Below, piece after piece: positions 33,590-43,791 of a stretch of 64,000 nt of DNA. The DNA is from Miscanthus floridulus (taxonomy: Eukaryota > Streptophyta > Magnoliopsida > Poales > Poaceae), in the NCBI RefSeq assembly GCF_019320115.1, contig NC_089597.1:122126951-122190950 (forward strand). Reading direction: 5' to 3'. Under the pieces are notes generated by a model. That model ran no database searches and was not told the origin of the DNA. It saw only the letters and a program-made list of their open reading frames with translations. Within the stretch, counting starts at the first letter, position 1. Every line of letters starts with the position of its first letter. A program made the translations under genes and the position numbers.

Positions 33590-34196
33590 CCGGCCCACGA
33601 ACACTTCTGTCTGGGCTCAGGCTAGCCCAACCTCAACGTCATCAGCCCACCCACCTCGAGCTCTCCCGTCCCTCTCTGCACCGGCCACACCACGCCCCGC
33701 CGCCTCGCCGCGCCACTCCTCACCCCGACCGTCCCCCACCTCGCGCGTCTCCTCCTCGCCCATGCGCCGGACACCCCTCCGCTCCTACTCGCGCTCCTCC
33801 CGGCCTGCCCGGCCCTCCTCACGCCGCTCCTCTCCCACCTCCTCCTCTCGCACTCGCCGCCGCTCCCGGCGCTCTCCCTGTACCGCCGCCTCCTTGCGCT
33901 CCGCCACTTCTCGGTGCCGGAGAGCTCCCTCCCGGCCTTGCTCCGCCTCCTCGCGCGCTCCCGCCGCCACGCCCACCTCTCGTTCCCGCTGCTCGAGTCC
34001 CTCCCGTCCACGCACCCGCACCTCCTCACCACGCCCGCGCTTGCCGTCCTCCTCTCGACCGCGCTCTCCGCGTCCGCCCCCGGCGCGTCCTTCGACGCCG
34101 CCGTCTCCTGCTTCGACTCCGCCGCCCGCGTCTGGGCGCGCGCTGGCAGGGGCCTTCGGCGCCGCCGAGCTCAATGCGCTGCTTGGATTGTGTTAA
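33590..34196 (+). pseudogene. PPR-protein-like N-terminal remnant
   Basis: In frame 2 a GC-rich stretch reads as a Leu/Pro/Ala-rich leader with helical pairs (LPALSLYRRLLALRHFSVPE, SLPALLRLLARSRRHAHL, AVSCFDSAARVWARAGRG), typical of the start of grass pentatricopeptide-repeat genes that act in organelle RNA processing. A shift near 34150 moves the continuation (FGAAELNALLGLC) to another frame, and the coding sequence stops there. No repeat array follows. The upstream part has a stop near 33630. Family assignment is tentative. Confidence 0.4.
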
Positions 34197-34199
34197 CTG

Positions 34200-35409
34200 T
34201 TATATCAAGGGTGAAATGTTGCAGTGGCCAAGCTTTTTACATCTGTGGATACCAGGGAATAAATGTGTATCTAGAAGCTGGCAATTTGAGAGTCCCAATG
34301 TACCAGATATGGAGAAGCTTCTAACTGTTAAGAGTTTTGGACCCAGCGAAGGGTTTATTGCTGGAAGCCTGGAAGTATGTTTAGCTCTAGAAACTGAAGT
34401 TTCAGTTCTGTGGAAAGAGTTTGGCCTTTGGCAAGAAGAGGCGATTGATATTATCCGGTGCAAAATGTAATGATTATACACTGAATTAACAACAGTTGGA
34501 ACTTGGAAGTTTATTTGATTATCTTTCAGAGTTAAGGTTGTGATTTTTTTTTTTTTTTGACAAACTCATGACTTCTGTTTTGTCGAGTCAGAGAATTCTT
34601 GTACATAACAATTATAATAGTCACGTTGCACATAGAAATCAGAACTATGAGGCTGAAATAGGAAATCTCATCAGAAAGCCACTTGATTAAAGCATAAAAG
34701 AATTCAAGTACTTGCAGAGGCAAGGATTTAGGGTTCTAGAAGGGTTTATATATAAGGTTGATGTGGGAACTTGGGAAGGTTGAGAAGATCAGCCAAATGT
34801 GAACTTGGGAAGGTCGAGAAGGTCAGCCAAATGATGAAGGTGATAAAATTGTACGGTCATCAGACTGAAGAAGCTGTTTGAGCAATCTTGTGGTTGCTTT
34901 TCCTGAGTAAATGATGGCTTCTGATGTCAAGGGTGAAATGTAGCAATGGCCGAGCTTTATAGAACCCTAAAGAGCTTTATAGAACCCTAAAGAACAAGGA
35001 ATGAATGGGTAGCTGACTGAAGCTGTCAGTTTTGTGAGGAAGTGAAGGAGCTCCTATTTTCAGTTGTGCGGAAAAAGCTTTGCCTGTCTAGACAAGCCAC
35101 TTCAAATTTGAAATTGATACATTGATGTGATCCATTGTAAATTGTAACTGATGATTAGTCATTGTCTCATTGATTTAATAACTGTGGGAGATTATGTTTG
35201 TTGAATAATATCTTTTATATACTTGAAAGCGTTGTAAGCTTTGCTCTGTCCAACTAAAAGATACTTTTCTTTGTCACGTCAAAGAATTATTGCATGACAA
35301 TTGTGTATTCGGTTCTGTAATTCATTGTAATAACTACAGAAATATAAGACTGAAGACTGAACATTCACCAGAATGCCGCATTTTGTCACGTCAAACGACT
35401 CTCGCGTTT
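34200..35409. other. Diverged duplicated non-coding segment and NFU 3' flank
   Basis: Two related blocks: CAAGGGTGAAATGTTGCAGTGGC at 34206 and TCAAGGGTGAAATGTAGCAATGG at 34928, followed in each case by GAAGCTGTCAGTTTTGTG-type or GAAACTGAAGTTTCAGTTCTGTGG text; and GTCGAGTCAGAGAATTCTTG at 34583 versus GTCACGTCAAAGAATTATTG at 35275. They look like an old tandem duplication of transcribed or 3' UTR sequence. No intact gene. Confidence 0.45.
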
Positions 35410-36372
35410 CTATTCTGTGAGCTGAACAGCCAAGATGGAAGGTATCTTTTCCCTCAGTTTTTGTGTCACAGCTACTCGTACTGTCATTACACCAGCTGCA
35501 GGTCCGGTGATCCGGATCTTGACGGCATATCCATCAATGTGGAGAAGCTCGAGGCTTCCACCTCCAGTGCCGGAGAGGTACGGTCTGATCTCATCAAGCA
35601 CCTGCATGAACAAACAGTCCTCAGAAATCAGAATCACAGTTTGATCACGATCATCTGTTGCAGCAGAGCACAGTCTTTTAATTTGCAGGCTTGCGTCTGA
35701 CCGAGAAGAGAGCTGCTGACCTTCTCGACGCTGTCGGCGGTGAGGTCGAGGCCGGTCTCGGTGTCGACGATCTGCTCGACCTCGAGGATGTCGGGGATCT
35801 TGTCGCGGAGGCGCGTCTCGATGCCCATCTTGAGCGTCATGGTGGAGCTGGGGCAGGAGCCGCACGCCCCCTGCAGCTTGAGCACGACGACGAGGCCGTC
35901 GATCTCGTGCAGCGCCACGTTGCCGCCGTCCGCCATCAGGCTCGGCCGCACCTCGTCCAGCACCTTCTCCACGTTCTCCTCCGTCAGCGGAAGCACGCGC
36001 ACCGCCCACCCTGCAGCAGGTTACACGCAAGCATACAGTGATCGTTCAGACTTGCACTTGTTGCATGCTGTGAGCCTGTGACTATGATTTTGCAGAAGAA
36101 AAAAGAAAAAAAAACTGTGACGAACAAACCTGATCGGAGTCCGCGGTGGCCGGGCGTCGTCTGCAGCGACGTGTGGCTGAAGCTGAGCCGGCCATGGGCG
36201 AGGGAGCTTGGAGAAATCTGTGGAGAGAACCACGGGCAGGTCAGTGGTGGAGGCAGCCAAAAGGAAGAACGGGGGAGGTCGGCGATCGAGGTGAGGTGAC
36301 CTTGCCGCGGAGGGTGGCGGCGAGGGGGGAGCTGGTGGCCGCGGCCGCTGCTTGCCGGAGACAGAGCCTCAT
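35410..36372 (-). CDS. NFU: NFU-type iron-sulfur cluster scaffold protein, plastid-like (four exons)
   Basis: Exons on the minus strand: 36372-36301 (72 nt), 36217-36130 (88), 36010-35721 (290), 35601-35410 (192, with TAG stop). All introns are GT-AG and the phases agree, giving 213 residues. The first ~50 residues are Ser/Ala/Arg-rich ([19 protein letters not shown]), like a plastid transit peptide. Domain 1 (about 58-135) is a NifU C-terminal domain with the cluster-binding C103-G-S-C106 ([14 protein letters not shown]). Domain 2 (151-213, [19 protein letters not shown]) lacks the cysteines. This two-domain form is that of plant NFU2/NFU3, which pass 4Fe-4S clusters to plastid proteins such as photosystem I. 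The gene appears intact, and is the only such host gene here. Exons 1-2 have a partial duplicate at 42808-43091. Confidence 0.9.
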
Positions 36373-36540
36373 CTGAATCTCTGCCGATCTTTTTTCGGCA
36401 GCCAAGAGATGAGGGGAGTTGGTTGTCCGTTGCTGATTCATTCGTTTCCTGGATGGATGTGGTTCGCCGTCGCCGAGGCCTTGTTGGGCTGAAACTTTTG
36501 AGCATGCAGATCCACGGTCCAGAGCCCATGGCCCACTATT

Positions 36541-36960
36541 ACTTTCTTTTTTGACGGAGGTGAAAACTTTGCTTTTATAGAAAGCAACTAGGGCCCACTA
36601 TTACTGCCAGCCCAGCCCATTCTTAACGATTGCAACCTGACTAAAAAAAAGACAGTGTTTTTGGGCTGTTTTTAACGATTCAACTGGCCCCTTCTGGGCT
36701 CCAAAGGCCAGCTGAACTCGCCGACAATTGGCATGGACTGTGCTTTTTTTTTTTGGTGACTGGCTTGGACTGTGGATTGTGCTATCTGCTATGTGCAGAT
36801 TTCGATTGTTGAATGAGGATGAGGATGATTACGTAGGATCGCGTTAAACCAGTATGGGCATAGACTGATTTATTAAAGAGAAGTAGGTCCCATCCATGTA
36901 AACTACAATCAGCATGAGCACACGACACGATCTACAACCGATGCATTGCAGGAGACAACG
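36541..36960. other. Non-coding stretch upstream of NFU
   Basis: Short poly-T and poly-A interrupted DNA with two near-repeats of CCCACTATTACT (36533 and 36595) and TTTTTAACGATT phrases. The NFU promoter should lie in 36373-36540, but no clear TATA box was identified. Confidence 0.4.
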
Positions 36961-37080
36961 GCACTGTTCGCTTATTTCCGTACTTTTCAGCTTGTTTTTC
37001 GGTTGGAACCGTGTTTTTCTCTCAAAACAAATCAGTCGGAACAGTATTTTAGCTTATTTTTTCAGCGAAGCGAATGGGAC
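36961..37080. mobile_element. Small MITE of the CTGTTCGCTT family
   Basis: GCACTGTTCGCTTATTT and GCGAAGCGAATGGGAC bound about 120 bp; inside are GTGTTTTTCTCTCA and CAAATCAGTCGGAACAGT, matching the copy at 24372-24496. Confidence 0.6.
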
Positions 37081-37269
37081 CAACATTTTGTTCCGAGCAC
37101 CAACCAACATGACATGACAGCGACATGAGGAAATTATTCCAAGACATCATTATCTCGTGCATTCGACGAGGGCTAGACCATATAAAATTGATGCGCCAGC
37201 CGCCAGGTATGTATATTATAAATATATCGGCTTTATAGAACATGAGGAAATTAAGATCTTAGTTTCACT

Positions 37270-37800
37270 GCGAAAAAAAAAACTTTAAAGTTTTTTCATT
37301 AAGATGATAAACAATAAAGTTGTAGATCTCAAATGAAAAAGCTAAAATTATAAAGCTGTAGATCTCATTAAGCTTACAACTTTTGCATAAAAAGTATCTT
37401 CATTTGGCGTCGTACAAAAGATATGATTTTTGTAAGGCGACAAGAGCTTGCACGCGATTAATAAGTTGCTGAAATATTATATTATTTTTTTAGATCATCT
37501 TAATGAACTCAAATTAAAAAAAAACTCTATACTATAAAGTTGTATATCCTATTAATAGCTACAACTTTCATAAGAAAGTATCTCCATTTAACACCATATA
37601 AGAAAGATATGATTTTTTCCAAGGCGACAAAAGTTTGTACACGATTAATTTACTGCTGAAATTTTATTTAATTTTTTGAGTATCTTAACAACTTCAAATT
37701 ACAAAACTCAAAACTAGAAAATTGTAGATCTCGTTGAGGGCTGTAATTTTTATATATAAATCATCTTCATCCGAGATCGTATGAAAAATATTCAATTTTT
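37270..37800. repeat. Three diverged tandem repeats, about 165-180 bp each
   Basis: Each unit contains AAGTTGTAGATCTC (or TATATCCT), TACAACTTTT(G/C)AT, AAGTATCT(T/C)CATTT and AGATATGATTTTT, followed by AAGGCGACAA(G/A)AG(C/T)TTG. Units start near 37280, 37460 and 37640. A related phrase occurs near 22170-22240. No coding sequence. Confidence 0.65.
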
Positions 37801-38253
37801 CTAAGGTTGCGCCTTGCTGCACCAGTCTGGTTGGCGTGGCGCTACAGTGTTGCCACGCCAACGGAAGTGGCGCGGTAAGGTTTTCCACATGAAAATCGTT
37901 GTCCATCTCGGCAAATCGCGTCGCCCGATGCATATAGCGCGGCAACGTGTTTTGGCCCAAACCGGTTAGATTTGAAAAGAAAACAACGATTTTAATTTTA
38001 AAATTTGTTTTAAAGAAAAGGTTAAAATAAAAAAATTCTCACCTGAAAACTAGTATTGCTCAAAAAGGCACCAAAAGAAAAACATGATTTTAGGGATAAT
38101 ATGAAGCTAGTTTCATATTTTCTGATCTAATATAAATTTTCTATAATTTTTAAGTTTAAATTAGATTTTAGGAATTTTATTATTTTTCTAATAAAAAATA
38201 TTTGCATAATTTATTTTTAAAATATTTTACGCCCTCGAACTGTCAACCAGAGT
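37801..38253. other. GCGGC-rich block followed by AT-rich DNA
   Basis: 37810-37960 has repeated GTGGCG / GCCACG / GGCGCGG-type motifs, then AAATTTAAAT-type AT-rich DNA. The pairing of such a GC-rich block with an AT-rich one recurs at 43090-43330 in inverted order, suggesting ends of one element family (Mutator-like is possible). No gene. Confidence 0.35.
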
Positions 38254-38332
38254 CCTGTTCGCTTCACTAAAAAAAAAGTACTTGTCAGAGAAAAACGGTA
38301 TACAATGGCTAATAAAAGTTCAAGCGAACAGG
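38254..38332. mobile_element. Short MITE of the CCTGTTCGCTT / AAGCGAACAGG family
   Basis: CCTGTTCGCTTCACT and its complement-type end TTCAAGCGAACAGG bound only 79 bp; internal AGAGAAAAACGG matches the family. Probably internally deleted. Confidence 0.55.
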
Positions 38333-38339
38333 ACCGCCT

Positions 38340-38958
38340 TGTCACCATAGTCTGCAGTACCATCGCATGTAAAGTCGCCGCCGCCGTCGCCGCCGCCTCC
38401 TCTCACCGCCGCCGTCGCCGACTAATCCGATTCCCCTGTTACCCTCTACCATCACATGTGTTGCTCTTGGGGCGCCAACCCCAGCGACCGCTTGTTACCC
38501 GATCCCCAAGATCGGGCGTGACTATCCGAACGGACGCTGGACCCCTCTCGCAATTCGCCGGAGGACGCGGCGGGGAACTTCTGGCCACGGCAGGGGTAAC
38601 TGAGTAAGGTGCGTACCACCCTGGTGGTCTAGCGCTTTCCGTTTCCTGATTAATTGTTGACATGCTTGTTTCACTCAGGTCCTTGGATATGGTTTATGCC
38701 GAGCTCTGATGTCAATGTTACGCGGTATTTTTGCCAGTGGTGCAACAGAATCGGATGCCAAACGACGAAATCCACAGGGATCCTCTAGCAAAAATTGTAT
38801 ATTATCGGTGTTTCACCACTGCCGCCGGTCTTGTATTTTATATATAGCGTCAAAAATTGGATCTTTGGACAGTTTTGGATCCCAAGTGGCTGAATAAATA
38901 GGATCCTCAAGCAGAAGACGTATGCAACCCATATCTTTGGACAATTTCTGATCCGAAG
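38340..38958. other. Intergenic DNA with degenerate GGATCCT repeats
   Basis: A GC-rich patch with GCC triplets (38370-38420), then three phrases of the type GGATCCTC(T/A)AGCA(A/G)AA at 38779, 38902 and 39537, each linked to TTTGGACA(G/A)TTT(T/C)GGATCC-like text. The last unit is cut by the hAT MITE below. A donor-like GGTGCGT and acceptor TCACTCAG (38609-38678) are visible but no protein is recognised. Confidence 0.4.
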
Positions 38959-38966
38959 CGGCTGAG

Positions 38967-39522
38967 TAGGGATGGCAACGGGTGAGAAACCCGGTGGGGG
39001 GCGGAAGAACACACCCGCCCCCACCAGGGTTCAAACACCCCGTCACCCGTACCCGTCACCTGTGACGGGTCTCAAATTTATCCAGACCCATCACCCGCGT
39101 GGGTAACGGGTACCCATCGGGTGACCCATCCTCATTTAATAATAACACAAGATCACAATTCACAAAGCTAACATCATCAAAAATTCAGAATGATCATGTA
39201 AGTATGCGGCGCAGGAAGCGGATGCGAACAGACATGGAGACGCCTGGGTTGTGGCGTTGCTGAATGAGGAGGATTAATTGGAACGCTAGGGTTTTCTTCT
39301 CTATATACTGTTTAATGACTGGATGGACCTATGTGTCATACTCAAATGGGGGACCCATCAGGTAACGGGTTTGGGGTATACAAGAACGCACCCATACCCG
39401 CTTCACCCGATGGGTGAGGTAATCACCCAGTAATATACCCGTGGGGGGCAAAATCTCCCAAACCCATACCCTAATAGGGTTTTTACCCGCGGGTAAACGG
39501 GTCACGCCCGTTGCCATCCCTA
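38967..39522. mobile_element. hAT-type MITE (556 bp) with 8-bp target duplication
   Basis: Terminal inverted repeats TAGGGATGGCAACGGG and CCCGTTGCCATCCCTA, flanked by perfect 8-bp duplications CGGCTGAG (38959-38966 and 39523-39530). Subterminal ACCCGT / ACGGGT motifs are dense on both sides (TACCCGTCACC, GGGTAACGGGT); the middle is AT-rich and non-coding. Confidence 0.93.
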
Positions 39523-39608
39523 CGGCTGAGTAACTGGGATCCTCTAGCAGAAGTTGTATACTGCCCATTTTGATATTTCCACAGTTCTCGGATCCAGACT
39601 GTCCAAAG

Positions 39609-39796
<188 letters not shown>

Positions 39797-40240
39797 GCTG
39801 GCTTGGCTTGGCTCGTTAAGATAACGAGCTAGCTCGGCTCGACTCGTTAAAAGCTCGAGCTGGTTCGTTAAGCTCGTGAGCCAGGTATAAAAATACACAA
39901 AATATAATATTTATATTTATCTAAAGTTTAAGAATATTAATAATATAAAAGAAATGCATCTAGACCAGTTACCAGTCAATTTATAGGGTCTAGACCAGTT
40001 ACCAGTCAATTGTAAAGTGCAAGACATGAAGTAATACAAAAACTAATATAAGTTTTGATATTTTTTTTCCTAAAAGCTTGGCTCGTTTAGCTCGCGAGCG
40101 GCTCGCGAGCTAGCTCGAGTTGGCTCATTATAGCTAACGAGCTAAAACCTTAACTCGGCTTGGCTCGTTATAATAATGAGCCGAGCCAAGTCGAATTAAC
40201 CACAAGTCCAGCGAGCTAGCGAGCTTCGAATTTTTTCGTA
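39797..40240. other. GGCTCG / CGAGCC palindromic repeat region
   Basis: Dense GGCTTGGCTCGTTA, TAACGAGC and GCTCGCGAGC phrases at 39797-39885 and 40076-40200 surround AT-rich DNA, with a tandem 29-bp duplication (CTAGACCAGTTACCAGTCAA) at 39960-40010. Looks like the subterminal parts of another MITE; exact ends not found. Confidence 0.45.
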
Positions 40241-40348
40241 GAGCCTTATTCACCACACACAAGTGGACGAGGGTTCACCGCACCTCGTCATCCAAGTATT
40301 TCATCAGTTGTAAAAGGAGCTACATCAGACTCCAACATTTTTGGTGTC

Positions 40349-41992
40349 ATGTCAGGGGGGCTGTCGGAGGACGTCTTGATGAAGATATTTTCAACTCTTG
40401 AGGTTCCTGACCTTGTCCGTGCAGGCTCTGTCTCCATACCTACAATTGCCTTCGGAAACTTGGGGCTAGTATTCAGCCACAAACATCAAGCCTCGTATAC
40501 ATCAATAAAGTGGTGTTTGATCCAGTGATTAAAATTTAGGAGGTATATCGAGGATATTGTATGAGGTGTTCGGATACTAATAAAAAAAATAAATTACATA
40601 ATCTGTCAGTACTTCACGAGACGAATTTTTAAGCCTAATTAATCCGTCATTATCATATGTTTACTGTAGCTCCACATTATCAAATCATGGACTAATTAAG
40701 CTTAAAAGATTCGTCTCGCAAATTAGTCACAGACTATGTAATTAGTTTCGTAATTAGTCTATATTTAATATTTCGTACATGTGTCTAAATATTCGATGAA
40801 ACATCGACTAAAATTGAGAAGGTACAGCCAAACAACACCTAAGTCTTCGGGTGCAAGCGCTGCAGGTTTCTACAGCCTCGTGGAGAACAAGTCATACACA
40901 TTTACTCTCCCAGACCCTCCTATCCGTAGCAGGTACCTGATTGGCTCTGCCTACGGTTGGGTTGTCACCGCCGACGAGAGGTCTGAGCTTCACCTTGTCA
41001 ACCCCATCACACGTGACCAGATTGCCCTCCCTTCCGTCACGACCATTGAGCAGGTGAAGCCCATCTATGACAGCAACGGTGCTATTCACATGCACAAGTA
41101 CTCAAGGTACACTGGGACCCACGGTGAACTCGACCCACCATCAGTCTTGCGCCTTGACAAGCTGCGGGACTATATATTTCACAAGGCATTTTTGTCCTCT
41201 GATCCGTCCACAGGAAACTACATTGTAGTGCTCATCCATCACCCATACTGGCAGATTTCATTTGCGAGAGGCGGGGATGAACACTGGGCTTGGTTGCCAT
41301 ATCATTCTTGCTATACAGATTGTGCTTTCAAGGATGAGCTATTGTATGCATTGTTAGTTGATGGAGGAATCCATGCATACAATCTATATGATCCTGCAGT
41401 AAAACCACGAGCTGTCATGGAGGGGCTTAAGGGCTGCCTCCCTCCTAAAGTGTACATTGCTCAAGCTCCATGTGGAGATCTGCTGCAAATTTGGAAGGTG
41501 AGTGAATATTCTGATCAGGAGGTCGAAGATGTTTCTGAACCTGATTTAGACCCACCAGATGATGATGAATATTTCTCAGTATCAGAAGATGAATCAGAAT
41601 CTGAGGTAGACACTGTGCCATATAGACACTATACCACTGTGTTCAAAGTATATAGAGTGAACTTGACAGCAATGAAGCTTGTGGAGATAAGTTGCTTGGG
41701 TGACAACATACTATCTCTTGGGCTTAACCAATCAATTTGTCTATGTGCCAAAGAATATATCCGCAGTTGAAGGGGAATCATGTCTACTTTACTGATGATG
41801 ATGAGTACATGTCATGGATTTAACAATAAAGGCCGTAAAATGGGAGTTTTTCACTTGGGTAATAAAACTAGCGAGAAAATTGTTTCTCCTCGGATTTGGT
41901 CCAACTGGCCAGCCCGCATCTGGATAGTACCAAATCCTAGAAAGATGAATTCGGCGTTCCTCAGGTGCCAGATCTTGTCCTCCTATAAATAA
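40349..41992 (+). pseudogene. F-box / DUF295 (KIB1-like) gene, broken
   Basis: An F-box motif (GLSEDVLMKIFSTLEVPDLVRAGSV) starts at 40349. After a shift near 40435 it continues as CLRKLGASIQPQTS. A Tourist-like MITE (40539-40839) then separates it from a long DUF295 domain read from about 40848 (GFYSLVENKSYTFTLPDPPI, GWVVTADERSELHLVNPIT, GNYIVVLIHHP) to 41757. Two more small shifts (near 41757 and 41818) move the domain end (PQLKGNHVYFTDDDEY, then FNNKGRKMGVFHLGNKTSE, IVPNPRKM) into other frames, ending 41992. Such proteins are substrate adaptors of SCF ubiquitin ligases and form a large grass family. An acidic insertion (DLDPPDDDEYFSVSEDESES) lies within DUF295. With four lesions it is a pseudogene. 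Confidence 0.8.
40539..40839. mobile_element. Tourist-like MITE inside the F-box pseudogene (301 bp)
   Basis: Right end AGCCAAACAACACC followed by TAA; left end GGAGGTATATCG preceded by TTA and followed by GAGGTGTTCGG. Internal AAATAAATTACATAATC and GACTAATTAAGCTTAAAAGATTCG match the element at 29990-30335. The left end is degraded. Confidence 0.72.
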
Positions 41993-42658
41993 AATATTAA
42001 TCTTGTACCTTCATATTATCATGCAACTTCAAACCATAGAGTATTGTGAAGAGCATATGAGAATATGTTTGTTGCTTGCTGCAAAAGGATTACCACTATC
42101 GGGCTCATCATAACTCTTCACCTTTCATATTTATAATTATGGTGTGCTAGGAATCAGCCATAGTTCCCCAGTGGTATTGGGGAAATAGTTTCACTGTTCT
42201 GTGTATTTCTTTTTGAGGACCTAGTTCTTTTGGAGCAACATTTTTGGATCAGTGACTGGAAAAATCTATAGTGAATGAGGGTATTTGTTGGATGCTTGTT
42301 TGTTGCATTAATAATGAAGAAGTAGCCATCATATGTATGAGTTACTTTTAGTGTGAGTTGATGTTAATGGGCATCTTTGACAGAAACAAGCATTTATTTC
42401 CTCAAATTCCACCCATGGCTCAGTCTGGATATGTGAATCGATGCTGCATTTCGGAGTAGAGATAATTTTGCCCTTTTCGTGTATTTGATTGAACTGGGGT
42501 TTGATAACTTTGAGTCAAATCATATGAAAATTCAGATAACTCTGTACATAATGTACCTATATTTGAAATTTTTCCCCAAGGAAATTGGTATTTGTGTGTG
42601 GGTGGTCATAAAGCACATTTGGTGGCCCTCTCGGTGCTGATTCAGAAGTTATTTGAAG
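41993..42658. other. 3' flank of the F-box pseudogene
   Basis: Non-coding, fairly even base composition, no repeats or genes recognised. Probably old 3' UTR and intergenic DNA. Confidence 0.4.
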
Positions 42659-42774
42659 CCTGTTCGGGAGGCCGTATCGTATCGTGAATTATTTACTGTT
42701 GGTTGGTTTGGTATGAGAGAAAAACACTGTTCCTGGCTGAAAATTTACGATCGTTTACGAGCAAGCGAACAGGC
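42659..42774. mobile_element. Small MITE of the CCTGTTCG / CGAACAGG family
   Basis: CCTGTTCGGGAGGCC and GCAAGCGAACAGGC bound about 116 bp; internal GAGAGAAAAACACTGTTCC is the inverted family core. Confidence 0.6.
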
Positions 42775-42807
42775 TTTTGATCGCTGTACGTGAGCATCAT
42801 TTGAACG

Positions 42808-43091
42808 CATACAGTGATCGTTCAGACTTGCACTTGTTGCATGCTGTGGCTATGATTTTGCAGAAGAAAAAAGAGAGGAAAAAACTGTGACGAACAGACC
42901 TGCTCGGTGTCGTAGGTGGTCGGGCGTCGTCTGCAGCGACGTGTGGCTGAAGCTGAGCCGGCCATGGGCGAGGGAGCTTGGGGAACTCTGGGGAGAGAAT
43001 CACGGGCACGGGCAGTGGCGGAGGCAGCCAAGAGGAAGAACGGCTGAGGTGACGAGGTGAGGTTACCTTGCCGCGGAGGGTGGCTGCGAGG
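42808..43091 (-). pseudogene. Partial duplicate of NFU exon 2 and part of exon 1
   Basis: Aligns with 36032-36325: the end of intron 2, exon 2 ([14 protein letters not shown] region), intron 1 and the first-exon 3' half, with a few substitutions and small indels. It stops in mid exon 1 at GCGAGG (43091), next to a T-run and AT-rich DNA. No downstream NFU exons are present, so it is a truncated duplicate 6.7 kb from its source and in the same orientation. Confidence 0.88.
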
Positions 43092-43791
43092 ATTTTTTTT
43101 TTAATTTTAACAATTTTTGTAAACTAATTTTAAATCTAATATTGTCGGGTTTTTTAACTAACACTTTTGGCCGCGCTTATTGTCCTGGCGCGGCCAAATG
43201 CATGTGCCGCGCCATGCATGGTGGCACGGCAGCGGGCTGACGTGGCGGCCACCAAAATCGCGACCGGTGACGTGGCAGGGCTCTGTCGCGCCACCGATCT
43301 TGGCGCGGCACTGTCGCACCCTGATCCGTGGCGCGACAGAGCCGAATAAAACCCCCGCGCCAGCCCGCCACCGAGCACGTCGGCCGTCGCGTCGCGAACG
43401 TCGACCGCCCGGCCCTCTATTGCCGCCCGGCCCTCTATTGCCGCCTCCCTCCCTCCTCATCCTCATTCAAGGTAATGACGCACATTTTATCATCTTTGTT
43501 CAAGGTAATGACGCACATTTTATTTTCGTTTGAATGGTGGATAGGATATTATGAATGAGAGTTAAGGTTAGGAGGAACATAATGTTTGGGAACTATGGTC
43601 TACGGTTTGAAGGAGATATTTGTTTGATTTCGCCAATGTTAAGGTTAATTATTTAGTTAGATGTATGTTTACCATGTATTTTTTTGTTGCTACAATTGTC
43701 GGTTATATTATTTTAGTTGCATTGCAAATAATTATATTTTACATTAATTTGTGTTGTTTTGATTGATATTTAGTTTGAACCGTTTTATTAG
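43092..43791. other. GCGGC-rich block and leader of the companion gene
   Basis: AT-rich 43092-43150, then 43160-43345 with GGCGCGGC / GCCGCGCC motifs and the inverted phrase CGCGCCATGCATGGTGGC. Two small tandem duplications follow: CCCGGCCCTCTATTGCCG (43408-43443) and a ~32-bp unit with AGGTAATGACGCACATTTTAT (43470, 43502). Could be the end and 5' leader of the Mutator-like element to the right. Confidence 0.45.

Noticed and set aside
33546..34174. Arg/Ser-rich and Arg/Glu-rich frames over the PPR-like remnant
   Set aside because: Low-complexity translations of GC-rich DNA in the wrong frames or strand.
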